Assembly: GCF_001766835.1 (NCBI RefSeq)
Contig: NZ_LKEU01000035.1
Location: 1-64,000 of the forward strand
Reading direction: 5' to 3'
From: Acetobacterium wieringae
GTDB lineage: Bacteria; Bacillota; Clostridia; Eubacteriales; Eubacteriaceae
DNA length: 64,000 nt
Below the pieces are notes generated by a model. The model had not been told where the DNA came from, searched no databases, and saw nothing but the letters and a program-made list of their open reading frames with translations. The position numbers were made by a program, and so were the translations under genes. The number at the start of each line of letters is the position of its first letter. Position 1 is the stretch's first letter. Shown here one piece after another: positions 34,151-42,853 of this stretch.

Positions 34151-35452
34151 ATGAAAAGAAGAAAAAATGCCATCAGGCGGAAAAGAAGAAGAACAATGAT
34201 CGGGCTGGTGATCATGACGATCATGGCAATGGGTGTCGTGTCTATCGGTGTCATGGCAAATTCAGATGCCGTTGCGACCAGTGCTTCGAGTATTTTTGAT
34301 GCGAAACCGGAAAGTAATACGGCTAAAAGTGGAGGCAATATAAAAATTAGAGAAAGTGATGAAACAATCGATAGTGCCATGCTAAAACCGATCAATGACT
34401 ATTTTGAAACCTATTTCCGTGCCATGGCCAATCTGGAAACGGAGGACCTTACCGGGATTTTTGTTGATCCCACCGGTGAAAATGCCTGGGTCAATCAGAG
34501 CGCCATGGACTATCTGATCCAACTGCGACAAAGCCAGAGTAATGATTTGAGAATGAGTGACTATCAATGTGGCTTGACTGTGACAAGCGTTGACACCAAT
34601 TCGGATGCGATCGAAGTGGTTCTGTTAGAAGACCATACCGTTAACTTTGCCTTTATCCCCGATGTGGAGTCTTCCAGTTCCGGGATTACTCACACCTTTT
34701 ATCTCACGGAAACCGCTGATGGTTATGCCATCACTGAACATTATAAAGATGAGGACAGCTTTTTGATGCTGGAAGAAGCAATTGAAGGCAGTTATGACGA
34801 TCCTGAGGTGGTGGCAGATGAACTGCTTAGTGATGCGCTGGCAGTTATCGAAGCGTTGGCCGAGGAAAAGGATGGTTTTAATTCAGGGGCATGGGAAAGC
34901 GAGACTGTAACGGTTGATCATTACTATGACACTGAGGCGGCACTGGATTACGCCATGACCTGGGTTGACGCCATTGAAGTCGAGCGAAATGATGAGTATG
35001 GCAGTTATGATCGTTACGGCGGTAACTGCAATAACTATATTTCGCAGTGTCTTTTTGCTGGTGGAATCCCCATGGACAGCGACGGTGACAACAAATGGAA
35101 ATGGTACGGCGAAGAAGTGGATCTGGATGAAGTGGACTGGGGTCGGAGCCCTGCCTGGACCGGGGTCGAGGAATTTTACACCTATGCCAGCGAAAATGAT
35201 GGCTATGGACTGGTGGCGCTTGTTGACGAAAACGTCTATTCGGGATCAATTGGCGATATTTTACAATATGGACAAAATGGCGACTGGCTCCATTCGGTTA
35301 TCATTACGGATGTAATTACGGACAGCGATGGAAAAATGGCAGATTATCTCATTAATTCGAATACCACGGATCGAATCAATTATCCAGCCAGTGCCTATGG
35401 TTATTCAGAATTGAGGCTGATTAAAATTTTAGGCTGGAACGATGGCCAATAG
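34151..35452 (+). CDS. Secreted amidase-domain protein (Amidase_6 type)
   Basis: The 433-residue protein has a strongly basic start (KRRKNAIRRKRRR) and one hydrophobic signal or anchor helix at about residues 16-36. Residues 70-250 form an acidic unknown domain. The C-terminal 180 residues resemble the Amidase_6 domain of clostridial secreted proteins: the putative nucleophile is in GGNCNNYISQC (about residue 293) and the partner histidine in WLHSVIITDV (about 380). Members are NlpC/P60-like papain-fold enzymes probably acting on peptidoglycan or peptides, but the substrate is unknown. AGAGGTGGGG precedes the ATG. It is followed by two other envelope-protein genes with the same basic start. 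Confidence 0.8.
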   Translation: MKRRKNAIRRKRRRTMIGLVIMTIMAMGVVSIGVMANSDAVATSASSIFDAKPESNTAKSGGNIKIRESDETIDSAMLKPINDYFETYFRAMANLETEDLTGIFVDPTGENAWVNQSAMDYLIQLRQSQSNDLRMSDYQCGLTVTSVDTNSDAIEVVLLEDHTVNFAFIPDVESSSSGITHTFYLTETADGYAITEHYKDEDSFLMLEEAIEGSYDDPEVVADELLSDALAVIEALAEEKDGFNSGAWESETVTVDHYYDTEAALDYAMTWVDAIEVERNDEYGSYDRYGGNCNNYISQCLFAGGIPMDSDGDNKWKWYGEEVDLDEVDWGRSPAWTGVEEFYTYASENDGYGLVALVDENVYSGSIGDILQYGQNGDWLHSVIITDVITDSDGKMADYLINSNTTDRINYPASAYGYSELRLIKILGWNDGQ

Positions 35453-35539
35453 TTGCAGCAGCATTTAGTGTCATACCTTTTCTCCTGATTTATAAACGAA
35501 TACCATAGCGAATAAAAAAAGTTTTGACTTACAAAATAC

Positions 35540-35568
35540 TTGTAAAATATAAAACCATATGGTATCAT
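35540..35568 (+). promoter_or_regulatory. Promoter of the LytM-like gene
   Basis: TTGTAA, 17 bp, TATCAT, with TATGG just before the -10. The same ATATGGTATCAT string lies before the paralogue at 37226. Confidence 0.6.
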
Positions 35569-35600
35569 AAATGTAAATAAATTGTAACAGGAGGAGAGGC

Positions 35601-36947
35601 ATGGAAAAAACTCAGAATTTTTTTGAAAAAGTCCGAGCAAGAATTAAAAAATACCGATTTAATTGGTCGACCAAGCAAGTTGAACATGATGAATTCGTAG
35701 AGATTGAACATGTCAATCACGAGGAAACGTTGAACAAAGACAAAAGGCGGCTGTTTAAAATGCGGGGCTCCGCAGTGGTGGTCTGTACTTTTTTAGTATT
35801 AGTGGGAGCCGGAGCAGTTGATGCCCAAACCCGGGCCTACGAGGTGATTTACAAAGGTACCAGTATTGGCTATGTTGACAGTCTGGAAGTGCTGGAAGCA
35901 GCAGTCAGCGAAACCAGTGCGGATAAAAGCGGGCGAAGAAACCGGGAAGGTAGCGATTATGAAATTCGAACAGCCCGATCAACGGATTTTTTAACAACAG
36001 AAGAAGTAACCCAAGTCATAACTGCCATCAGGACTCAGGATAAGAATAATGAGCCAGAGGTTTTAGTTGCCCGAGTTGACAATCCGGAACCAGCTGCAGC
36101 TTCTCCGGAAACACCCATAACAGATACCGAAACGCTTCAAACCGCTTCGGTTGAGGCTGCTAAAGACGAACCAGTCCTTGAACCGGAGATTACAACTGCC
36201 AATACGGCTGCGAGTCATACTTCGGAGACTCCGGTAAATCCAACAGAAGAAGTCCCGGCGGTCGTGACAGAGGTACCGGTTGAAAATGTACCTGTTATCG
36301 AAGAACCGATGACTGAGGTTGTTGTTGAGGATGTCCAGACGGAGACACCTCCGGCAGATGAAGTACCGGCGGTGGATACGCCTGTGTTAGAAGAGCTGGC
36401 TAATGAAGCGCCAGCGGAGGAAAACAACACGACCGCATCACCGGTTGCTGAAATTCCGGAAGAACCGGTTGCTGAGGTACCAGTGGTTGAAGCTCCAGGT
36501 GCTGAAACCCCAGCGGAAGAACCAGCCAATGAGACACCTCAGGCTCAGTTTATGCTTCCGGCCAGTGGCCGGGTAGGAGAAATTCTCCGCGACTACGATG
36601 GCGGCTACTACAGCAACCATTATCGGGCGGCTGCGGTTGATATCTTAAACAGCGAAGGAACTGCCATTTATGCAGCGGCCTCAGGAACGGTCACCTTGTC
36701 CAGCTGGTATGGTGGTTATGGCAAGTGTGTGATCATTGATCATGGTAACGGCTATTCAACCCTTTATGGACACTTCAGTTCGGTGGATGTCGTAGAAGGT
36801 CAGGCGGTTACCCAGGGTCAGCGTATTGGTGGAATGGGATCGACCGGATCGTCCACTGCCAATCATGTCCACTTTGAAGTACGGGTCAACGATGAGGCCC
36901 AGCCGATTGGCAATTACTTCAATATCAGTACCGGCGACTATGTTTAA
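35601..36947 (+). CDS. LytM/M23-like peptidase-domain protein with an altered first metal motif
   Basis: The 448-residue protein has a cytoplasmic N-terminus of about 55 residues, one membrane helix (about 55-75), a domain starting AQTRAYEVIYKGTSIGYVDS, a long Pro/Glu/Ala/Val-rich linker (about 155-310) and a C-terminal M23 domain. That domain has the family strands GTAIYAAASGTV and GYSTLYGHF, and the second metal motif HVHFEV (about 422-424). The first motif, normally HxxxD, reads HYRAAAVD, with the histidine seven residues before the aspartate, so zinc binding and activity may be altered. Such proteins cleave or bind peptidoglycan at the surface. The N-terminal domain is duplicated in the next gene. 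Confidence 0.85.
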   Translation: MEKTQNFFEKVRARIKKYRFNWSTKQVEHDEFVEIEHVNHEETLNKDKRRLFKMRGSAVVVCTFLVLVGAGAVDAQTRAYEVIYKGTSIGYVDSLEVLEAAVSETSADKSGRRNREGSDYEIRTARSTDFLTTEEVTQVITAIRTQDKNNEPEVLVARVDNPEPAAASPETPITDTETLQTASVEAAKDEPVLEPEITTANTAASHTSETPVNPTEEVPAVVTEVPVENVPVIEEPMTEVVVEDVQTETPPADEVPAVDTPVLEELANEAPAEENNTTASPVAEIPEEPVAEVPVVEAPGAETPAEEPANETPQAQFMLPASGRVGEILRDYDGGYYSNHYRAAAVDILNSEGTAIYAAASGTVTLSSWYGGYGKCVIIDHGNGYSTLYGHFSSVDVVEGQAVTQGQRIGGMGSTGSSTANHVHFEVRVNDEAQPIGNYFNISTGDYV

Positions 36948-36994
36948 ACCATGAGACACCGAAATGACGGTGACTGAGGTTGTCGCAAACTCCC

Positions 36995-37092
36995 GTACCG
37001 ACCAATTGTTAATCTGTTGTACGCTGCGGAATCGGACAGGCGATGCCGTGTCCGCTCCGATGCGTACAACATGATCTAACAATTGTCGGTAC
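36995..37092. repeat. 98 bp palindromic repeat, copy C
   Basis: Starts GTACCGACCAATTGTTAATC and ends ACAATTGTCGGTAC, followed by TGGGTTA as in copies B and E. Degenerate terminator sequence (GAGACACCGAAATGACGGTG) lies before it and an intact version after it. Confidence 0.88.
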
Positions 37093-37116
37093 TGGGTTAT
37101 CCTTTATGACAGTCTG

Positions 37117-37144
37117 AGACACCAAAAGACGGTGTCTTTTTTTT
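37117..37144 (+). terminator. Terminator of the LytM-like gene, downstream of repeat C
   Basis: AGACACC and GGTGTCT enclose a 7 nt loop, then eight T residues. A broken copy of the same hairpin (without the T-run) lies at about 36952-36975 on the other side of the repeat. Confidence 0.8.
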
Positions 37145-37154
37145 ACCAAAAATC

Positions 37155-37183
37155 TTGCAGAATTTATTAGAATATGGTATCAT
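37155..37183 (+). promoter_or_regulatory. Promoter of the short paralogue gene
   Basis: TTGCAG, 17 bp, TATCAT with an upstream TGG (extended -10). Confidence 0.65.
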
Positions 37184-37225
37184 TATGTAACAAAAACGTA
37201 ACGAATAACTACAAGAGGTAAATAA

Positions 37226-37789
37226 ATGGACGAGACTGTAAAGATTGAAAGAGAAAAACGACGAATACAACGAAAAAGAAAGCGGCAGCGCAGTAGTATT
37301 GTCACCATCATGATACTATTTATATTAGCATCAGTGGGGGTTGTCAGTGCTCAAACCCAGGGATTTGAAGTTTTTTATCATGGCGAAAGTCTTGGTTATG
37401 TGCAGAATTCGGGTGTTTTTAAATCGGCAGTTGACCGAATTGAAACCAACCTCAGGGAATGTTACAATTACGATAATATCCATTTGGGCAATGGTTTTGA
37501 ACTGCTCCCGGCACGGGTTGAGAATCCCATGGATTTAGATACCTGTGTTAATGTCTTAAACAGTAAAGGTATTGCGCTTTATGTAGACGGCGCAGCTGTT
37601 TTAGTCGATGGCGAAAAAATAGGGACGATGACATCATTGACTGATGCAGAAAGTGTCATTGCGGCATATAAGAATTTAAGTAACAACAAAAATACCAGTG
37701 GGATAACATGTGTGGAAGTTACGGTGCCGCTATCGGAAACAAAGGATTTTGCAACGATGTTAACAGCCTTAAAAGTCCATTTAAAATAA
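37226..37789 (+). CDS. Membrane-anchored paralogue of the LytM protein's N-terminal domain
   Basis: The 187-residue protein has a basic start, one membrane helix (about residues 25-42) and then AQTQGFEVFYHGESLGYVQ, matching AQTRAYEVIYKGTSIGYVD in the preceding gene. This domain also occurs before the catalytic part of other clostridial M23 proteins. There is no peptidase domain here, so it may be a stand-alone binding or regulatory subunit rather than a truncated gene; the frame and terminator are intact. It shares the promoter core of the preceding gene. Function unknown. Confidence 0.72.
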   Translation: MDETVKIEREKRRIQRKRKRQRSSIVTIMILFILASVGVVSAQTQGFEVFYHGESLGYVQNSGVFKSAVDRIETNLRECYNYDNIHLGNGFELLPARVENPMDLDTCVNVLNSKGIALYVDGAAVLVDGEKIGTMTSLTDAESVIAAYKNLSNNKNTSGITCVEVTVPLSETKDFATMLTALKVHLK

Positions 37790-37796
37790 AATCGAC

Positions 37797-37826
37797 CAAA
37801 CACCAGCTGTGGCTGGTGTTTTTTTG
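37797..37826 (+). terminator. Terminator before recX
   Basis: AAACACCAGC, TGTG loop, GCTGGTGTTT, then further T residues. It ends 3 bp before the recX ribosome site, so recX translation may be affected by the hairpin if read-through occurs. Confidence 0.85.
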
Positions 37827-37839
37827 CAGGAGGAGTGCG

Positions 37840-38532
37840 ATGGGTGAAATAACTCGGGAAAAAGCAATGGATCTGGCGGTAAAATATCTGTCTTTTAAGT
37901 CACGAACCAACAGTGAAATGGTTGGATACCTGAAGAAAAAGAACGTCCCGGATACAATTATTTCTGAGGTGATGCAAAAGCTGGATGAATACCATTATAT
38001 TGATGATGCAGTATATCTGAAAAATTATCTGGAGAACAATCGACAGCTGAATTGCTATGGTTCCCGACGACTGCTTCAGGATCTCAAAAAGCGGGGCCTT
38101 GGCGATGATTTACTGCTTTCACTGGTTGATCTATTTCCCAGAGAAGTGGAAATGCTCTGTTGTGAGATGGTGGCAAAAAAAAGCTTGGTGCTATTAAAGG
38201 GTCAAACGCCATTCCAACAGAAAAAAAAGCTGTACGAAAAACTGGGGCGGATGGGTTACCCCACCGAAATGGTTCTGGAAGTGATCAAAAACCTGGAATT
38301 AACTGACGAATCCATGGGATTATCGGAAGATGACTTGGTTCGGGAAGAAAAAAAGCAGCAAGAAAAGCTGGATCGGGACTTTCAAAAATATCTGCGTACT
38401 CAGCGCCAAAAAGGGCTGGCAGGAAAAGTCTTGATTTATCAGATCAAAAAGAGTTTAATGGGTCGAGGTTATCCCTATGAGTTGATCAATGAAAAGATCG
38501 AAGCGATGCAAGAAGAGCTGCTGGACGAATAA
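37840..38532 (+). CDS. recX: Regulatory protein RecX
   Basis: RecX modulates RecA filaments. The 230-residue protein shows the RecX three-helix repeats (AVKYLSFKSRTNSEMVGYL, YIDDAVYLKNYLEN, GSRRLLQDLKKRG). The start is at ATG 37840, where AGGAGG lies 6 nt upstream; the open frame is longer but runs back across the terminator. recA is not adjacent. No promoter is clear, so transcription may depend on read-through from the upstream gene. Confidence 0.88.
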   Translation: MGEITREKAMDLAVKYLSFKSRTNSEMVGYLKKKNVPDTIISEVMQKLDEYHYIDDAVYLKNYLENNRQLNCYGSRRLLQDLKKRGLGDDLLLSLVDLFPREVEMLCCEMVAKKSLVLLKGQTPFQQKKKLYEKLGRMGYPTEMVLEVIKNLELTDESMGLSEDDLVREEKKQQEKLDRDFQKYLRTQRQKGLAGKVLIYQIKKSLMGRGYPYELINEKIEAMQEELLDE

Positions 38533-38567
38533 AAAATCGGGAGATCAATGATCTCCCGATTTTTTAT
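38531..38567. terminator. Terminator between convergent recX and the pyridoxal kinase gene
   Basis: AAAAAATCGGGAGATC pairs perfectly with its complement across a 3-4 nt loop, followed by TTTTTT; usable in both directions. Confidence 0.92.
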
Positions 38568-38619
38568 AGATATCCGATAGACCAAACAGTGTTATCAAAA
38601 TGGTAGCTAATTTTTACAA

Positions 38620-39471
38620 TTATAATCCCAAACGTTTTATCAGAAAAGGAATAGCCCGCTCAAAACATACGCCATAACGTTTTTCCTGCTGGAGCTCCAC
38701 CGTTTTTAGAATACACTCCCGGGTGTAATCCACGGCGATCTGAGTGGCTTCTTGTAAATTAAAGCCGCTTAGCAGTCCGGCCAGTAGCGTACTTCCAAAA
38801 ATATCCCCGGTACCATGGAAGTAATCAGCCACCCGGTCATTAAAGACGTAGTCAAACGTACGGGATTTTGCATCATAGGTAGCCGCTCCCAGTTTGGAGG
38901 GGTCAAATGAAATACCGGTGACCACCACTTTTTTGGAACCCAGTTGGGACAATCGGAGTAATAAGCCTTCGACGTAGTTTTGATCGTAGTCTTCACCAAT
39001 ATACGGTTCATCCAACAGCAAGGCGGCTTCGGTGAGATTGGGAACGATGATATCCGCTTTGGCGCAAAGGGTGGTCATTCCATTGGCCATTTCGGGCGTA
39101 TAAATCGAATACAGCTCGCCGTGATCGGCCATTACCGGATCCACCAGGATCAGGTTTGTTTCTGTACGGAAGCGATCAAAGAGACTGGCAACCAAATCGA
39201 TCTGTTCGAAGGAGCCTAAAAAACCGCTATACAATGCATCAAATTCCAGCTTAAGAGATTGCCAGTGATCAGAAATTGGACGGATGTCGGCGGTTAAATC
39301 CCGATAGGTAAAATCCGTAAAACCACCAGTGTGGGTGGACAAAACGGCGGTGGGCAAGACACTGGTATCAAATCCAGCGGCGGAGATAATCGGCAGCGCT
39401 ACAGTCAGAGAACATCTGCCGACACAGGATATATCATGGATCGCAGCAACCCGCTTTTGTTTATTTTGCAT
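38620..39471 (-). CDS. Pyridoxal/pyridoxamine kinase (PdxK/PdxY-type)
   Basis: A 283-residue PfkB/ribokinase-fold kinase that phosphorylates pyridoxal to PLP in B6 salvage. Visible signatures are AAIHDISCVGRCSLTVALP at the start, the VLSTHTGGF segment, DPVMADHGELY (substrate region) and the catalytic GTGD loop (YFHGTGDIFGSTL). Divergent from, and adjacent to, a MocR/PdxR-like regulator, which strongly suggests B6 control. The first ATG of the frame is used, with AAGGAGATT upstream. Confidence 0.9.
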   Translation of the reverse strand: MQNKQKRVAAIHDISCVGRCSLTVALPIISAAGFDTSVLPTAVLSTHTGGFTDFTYRDLTADIRPISDHWQSLKLEFDALYSGFLGSFEQIDLVASLFDRFRTETNLILVDPVMADHGELYSIYTPEMANGMTTLCAKADIIVPNLTEAALLLDEPYIGEDYDQNYVEGLLLRLSQLGSKKVVVTGISFDPSKLGAATYDAKSRTFDYVFNDRVADYFHGTGDIFGSTLLAGLLSGFNLQEATQIAVDYTRECILKTVELQQEKRYGVCFERAIPFLIKRLGL

Positions 39472-39484
39472 TTGAATCTCCTTG

Positions 39485-39513
39485 TTTAAATTAAGTCTAT
39501 TATATGTTAAAAT
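39485..39513 (+). promoter_or_regulatory. Shared promoter region of pdx kinase and PdxR-like regulator
   Basis: On the plus strand TTTAAA, 17 bp, TAAAAT points to the regulator; on the minus strand a TATAAT at 39504-39499 points to the kinase gene. The two promoters overlap, so a regulator bound here could control both. Confidence 0.4.
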
Positions 39514-39571
39514 TGAACCGGTGGAAAGTCCCAGTTAATCAAAAAACTATGGATTCAGATTAGGAGGAGTA

Positions 39572-40966
39572 ATGCTTACCATACCATTCAAAAATAAAGG
39601 TTCCTTTTTATATGCAGAAATTTATGAATTTATCAAGCAGGAAATAACGGACGGCAACTTGAAATATGGCGAGAAGCTTCCGTCCAAACGAAGTTTGGCC
39701 AGTCATCTGGCAGTCAGCGTGAATACAGTGGATACAGCCTATAGTCAGTTGGTGGCGGAAGGCTACCTGGAAGCCATTCCCAAAAGGGGTTATTTTGTTT
39801 GTCAGATCGCAACCTATCTTATGAGAGATGCGAATCGCATTCAGGATAAAAGAGCGACAATAAAAAAAACAGAAGTGGTTACAATTGATTTTTCTCCCAA
39901 TGCCATCGATCAGCGGATTTTCCCCTATGATGCCTTTCGGAAAATATTCAAATCGACTTTTAATGAGGATGACAACAACTTATTAAACAAACCCGATATT
40001 CAGGGGGAACTGGAGCTGAGAAAAGCTCTGGTGGATTTGCTCTATCACTCCCGGGGGGTGCGCTGCCATGAGGAGCAAATCATCATTGGGTCAGGAACCG
40101 ATCATCTCCTGCAGATTTTAGGGCTGTTATGGGGCCGAAATAAACCGGTGATATTGGAGAATCCGGTTTACCTAAAAGCCTATCATATTTTTGAAAAAAT
40201 GGGTAATCCGGTTATTTCCATCGATATCGATGAAAAGGGGATTCAAATTGAACCGCTGAAAAATTATTCGAATGTCGCAATTTATGTGACGCCTTCCCAC
40301 CAATTTCCTCTGGGGATGAGTATGCCGATCGATCGTCGTATCCGACTGTTGAATTTTGCCAATCAGGAAGAAGGAAACTATATAATCGAGGATGATTACG
40401 ACAGCGAATTCCGCTATAATGAAAAGCCCTTACCGTCGCTCCAGAGTATTGACAATAGTGGCCGGGTGATATATATGGGCACCTTTTCAAAATCGATCGC
40501 TCCGTCATTTCGGATCAGTTATATGGTATTACCCGAAGAATTGCTAAAGGCCTATCAGGAGACGGCGGAGGCTATCAGCTCACCGGTTTCCAGTTTAGAG
40601 CAAAAAATGATTGCAGCCTTTATTGCCAGTGGATTTTTTGAAAAACACGTGAATAAAATGCGGAAAGTCTATAAGGGAAAGCGGATTGTTTTGATGAATG
40701 CATTAAAAAACCTGGGCAGTCAGGTCAAAATAACCGGGGAAAATGCCGGTCATCATCTATTGGTGCAGCTTGATAATGGCCTTACAGAAGAAGAAATGTA
40801 TCACCGGGCCCTGGCCCGGGGGATCCGGGTTTATCCAGTATCCCCCTATTTTATCCACGGTTTGCCAAAGCATTATAAAAGTATGGTTTTGCTGGGATAC
40901 GGTTCGCTCACCGATGAACAGATTCACAACGGGATTGGGATTTTAAAAAAAGCATGGGATTTGTAA
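39572..40966 (+). CDS. MocR-family regulator, PdxR-like (GntR HTH + aminotransferase fold)
   Basis: The 464-residue protein has an N-terminal GntR winged helix (GEKLPSKRSLASHLAVSVNTVDTAY) and a class I aminotransferase-like domain. That domain holds the PLP-binding lysine in GTFSKSIAPSFRISYM and the conserved IEDDYDSEFRY stretch. MocR proteins bind PLP as a sensor; PdxR types control B6 genes. Position next to the pyridoxal kinase supports this role. GGAGG precedes the ATG. Closed by a terminator at 40981. Confidence 0.9.
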   Translation: MLTIPFKNKGSFLYAEIYEFIKQEITDGNLKYGEKLPSKRSLASHLAVSVNTVDTAYSQLVAEGYLEAIPKRGYFVCQIATYLMRDANRIQDKRATIKKTEVVTIDFSPNAIDQRIFPYDAFRKIFKSTFNEDDNNLLNKPDIQGELELRKALVDLLYHSRGVRCHEEQIIIGSGTDHLLQILGLLWGRNKPVILENPVYLKAYHIFEKMGNPVISIDIDEKGIQIEPLKNYSNVAIYVTPSHQFPLGMSMPIDRRIRLLNFANQEEGNYIIEDDYDSEFRYNEKPLPSLQSIDNSGRVIYMGTFSKSIAPSFRISYMVLPEELLKAYQETAEAISSPVSSLEQKMIAAFIASGFFEKHVNKMRKVYKGKRIVLMNALKNLGSQVKITGENAGHHLLVQLDNGLTEEEMYHRALARGIRVYPVSPYFIHGLPKHYKSMVLLGYGSLTDEQIHNGIGILKKAWDL

Positions 40967-40980
40967 TGATTATGTTGTGC

Positions 40981-41017
40981 AAAGAGTAAATAAGCTAAAT
41001 ATTTACTCTTTTTTTTA
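40981..41017 (+). terminator. Terminator after the PdxR-like gene
   Basis: AAAGAGTAAATA pairs with TATTTACTCTTT, followed by T-rich sequence. Confidence 0.82.
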
Positions 41018-41063
41018 TTTTCCAAGAGTGGTAATATCGAGTAAAAAGAGATAGGGGATAAAA

Positions 41064-41453
41064 ATGGGAAGTAAATGCAAAGCAAATGGCAAGCCGAAGC
41101 GTCACAGACGAAATGATCTTAACGGGTTTACACTGATGGAAATGATCGTCGTGATTGCAATATTAGGGGCATTGGCGGCTTTAGCTATTCCACGGTTTAC
41201 CGGTGTTCTCGCAAATTCTCAGGAAAAGACAGATCAGGCGAATATCCGCATTGTTGAAAGCGCCATTGAGCTTTATCAGGCTGAAAAAGGGGAGCTGCCA
41301 ACGGGAGTGGATACCTTTAATGAACTGGTTACAGAATTACATCGTGTTGGCTATCTAAAAAATGCAGAACTTAAACCGGTGAGTAAAGGGAAGAGTTTTA
41401 GTTATGATGCCACATCAGAAGCGATCAGTTTAGTAGTCAGTCCAGGTAATTAG
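41064..41453 (+). CDS. Type IV pilin-like protein (class III signal)
   Basis: The 129-residue protein has a long basic leader and the prepilin cleavage motif NG-FTLMEMIVVIAILGALAALAIP, with glutamate at position 5 of the mature protein. The rest resembles small major pseudopilins such as ComGC or PilA, including a long amphipathic helix and AIELYQAEKGELP. It is the first gene of a tight operon of eight genes. It is probably the main subunit of a pilus or competence pseudopilus. A prepilin peptidase must be encoded elsewhere. Confidence 0.88.
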   Translation: MGSKCKANGKPKRHRRNDLNGFTLMEMIVVIAILGALAALAIPRFTGVLANSQEKTDQANIRIVESAIELYQAEKGELPTGVDTFNELVTELHRVGYLKNAELKPVSKGKSFSYDATSEAISLVVSPGN

Positions 41454-41462
41454 CAGTTCATT

Positions 41463-41957
41463 ATGGAAACGACTACATCATCCCAATTAAGGGAGATAAA
41501 TAATAATGAGTTGCGGGGGAATGCCGGTTACACGTTGATGGAATTGCTGGTATCCCTTGCGGTTTTATCACTGTTGACAGTTTTTTTGTATGGCACCGGT
41601 TTTGCCAGCCGAAGTTCGTTTAACCAAAACGCTTATGATGCCGAGTGTGATCGTATTCTATACGCTTTGCTTCAGTATCAGAATGAGGCAATAATGGATG
41701 GATACCAGCGACAGGTGCGGTTTCTAAGTTCGGGGATGCAGGTGATCTGGACCAAAAACGGGGTGAGTCATCGGGATTTTATTGCCGTGGAAACCTTGAC
41801 TTTCACAGGAGACTATACCGGAGCGGCAGTATTAAGGCTTTACGAACATGGAACTGTATCTCAGGGTGGGACGGTCTATCTCACTGGCGCCAATGGTGTG
41901 GTCAGAAAAATCGTCGTCCAGGTGGGAAATGGAAGGATTTATTTAGATGAACCATAA
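41463..41957 (+). CDS. Prepilin-like protein (GspH/FimT-like)
   Basis: The 164-residue protein has the type III signal AG-YTLMELLVSLAVLSLLTVFLYG starting at about residue 22 and a beta-rich C-terminal part typical of minor pseudopilins. It starts 9 bp after the pilin stop and its end overlaps the next gene by 11 bp, showing tight coupling. Assignment to the GspH/FimT class is from position and shape only. Confidence 0.82.
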   Translation: METTTSSQLREINNNELRGNAGYTLMELLVSLAVLSLLTVFLYGTGFASRSSFNQNAYDAECDRILYALLQYQNEAIMDGYQRQVRFLSSGMQVIWTKNGVSHRDFIAVETLTFTGDYTGAAVLRLYEHGTVSQGGTVYLTGANGVVRKIVVQVGNGRIYLDEP

Positions 41958-42357
41958 GCATATAAGGGGTATTTGGCAACTAATCAAACCATCATGCGGA
42001 TATACGCTCATCGAAGCCATTATAGCCATAGCGGTATGTGGATTTGGTCTGGCAATGATTCTGGGTCTATATGGAATGGTCATAAAAACAGAAATCGTAT
42101 CAAAAGCCATTTTTTTACAATCGGTTGAAATTAATAGCATTGCTGATGAGATTGGTCTTGCGCTAAAAGACGGATCAACAGAAGATCAGCAGGAAGCCAT
42201 TGAGGTCATTTTAGAAAGCAAGTATCCGGACTACGAGCTGGCGGGATTAAGAAAAGACAGTCAAGCCAGTTTGTATCATCTTGAGATTATTCATAAAGGC
42301 AAAAACAGCATGGATAAGCTGTTTCATATTAAGGTTTTCTGGAGTCAGCATGAGTAA
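41947..42357 (+). CDS. Minor prepilin-like protein (GspI/PilV-like)
   Basis: The 136-residue protein has a leader then CG-YTLIEAIIAIAVCGFGLAMIL at residues 17-40, a class III signal with glutamate 5. Overlaps the genes on both sides. Its small size and second-minor-pilin position fit GspI/PilV. Confidence 0.82.
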   Translation: MNHKHIRGIWQLIKPSCGYTLIEAIIAIAVCGFGLAMILGLYGMVIKTEIVSKAIFLQSVEINSIADEIGLALKDGSTEDQQEAIEVILESKYPDYELAGLRKDSQASLYHLEIIHKGKNSMDKLFHIKVFWSQHE

Positions 42358-42853
42358 CCATAAATCTGAAAATGACCGGGGATTCAGCCTGATTGAAGTA
42401 CTGACTGCATTGATGGTAATTTCCCTGGTTCTTGGGATGCTGTTATCCGGATTGATCTACATCAATACAATCAGTAATCAGGCCAAAATCAATCAGGAAT
42501 TGTATTATAACGAACGCTATATCGCACTGTATTTTCAAAAACAGGTGCTGAAATCAGAAAAAATCTATTATAAAAACAATCGGATCTATCTTCAGGATCT
42601 GGAAAGCCCGGATCTTTATTATAATTATTATCTCTATAGTAACGGATTTTTAAGACGCTATAAGGTTTTCAAAAATGGATTAACCCCGATTGGGTCTGGT
42701 GGTAACAGTCAATTTCTTAATCACATTCAGTCATTTTCACTGTCACTCGGGTCCAATCAGGAAATTATTGTCAGGTACAGTCTGGCCATTGAGGGTGCTG
42801 TATATTATCGGGAAACAGTCATTTCCCATGGAAGAGTGGTGGAGTTCGTATGA
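42350..42853 (+). CDS. Minor prepilin-like protein (GspJ/PilW-like)
   Basis: The 167-residue protein has RG-FSLIEVLTALMVISLVLGML near the start, a class III signal. It starts at ATG 42350, overlapping the end of the previous gene by 8 bp; an upstream start at 42281 lies deep in that gene and is disfavoured. Residues after 40 are rich in Tyr and Asn. Its stop overlaps the next ATG (ATGA). Confidence 0.82.
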   Translation: MSNHKSENDRGFSLIEVLTALMVISLVLGMLLSGLIYINTISNQAKINQELYYNERYIALYFQKQVLKSEKIYYKNNRIYLQDLESPDLYYNYYLYSNGFLRRYKVFKNGLTPIGSGGNSQFLNHIQSFSLSLGSNQEIIVRYSLAIEGAVYYRETVISHGRVVEFV

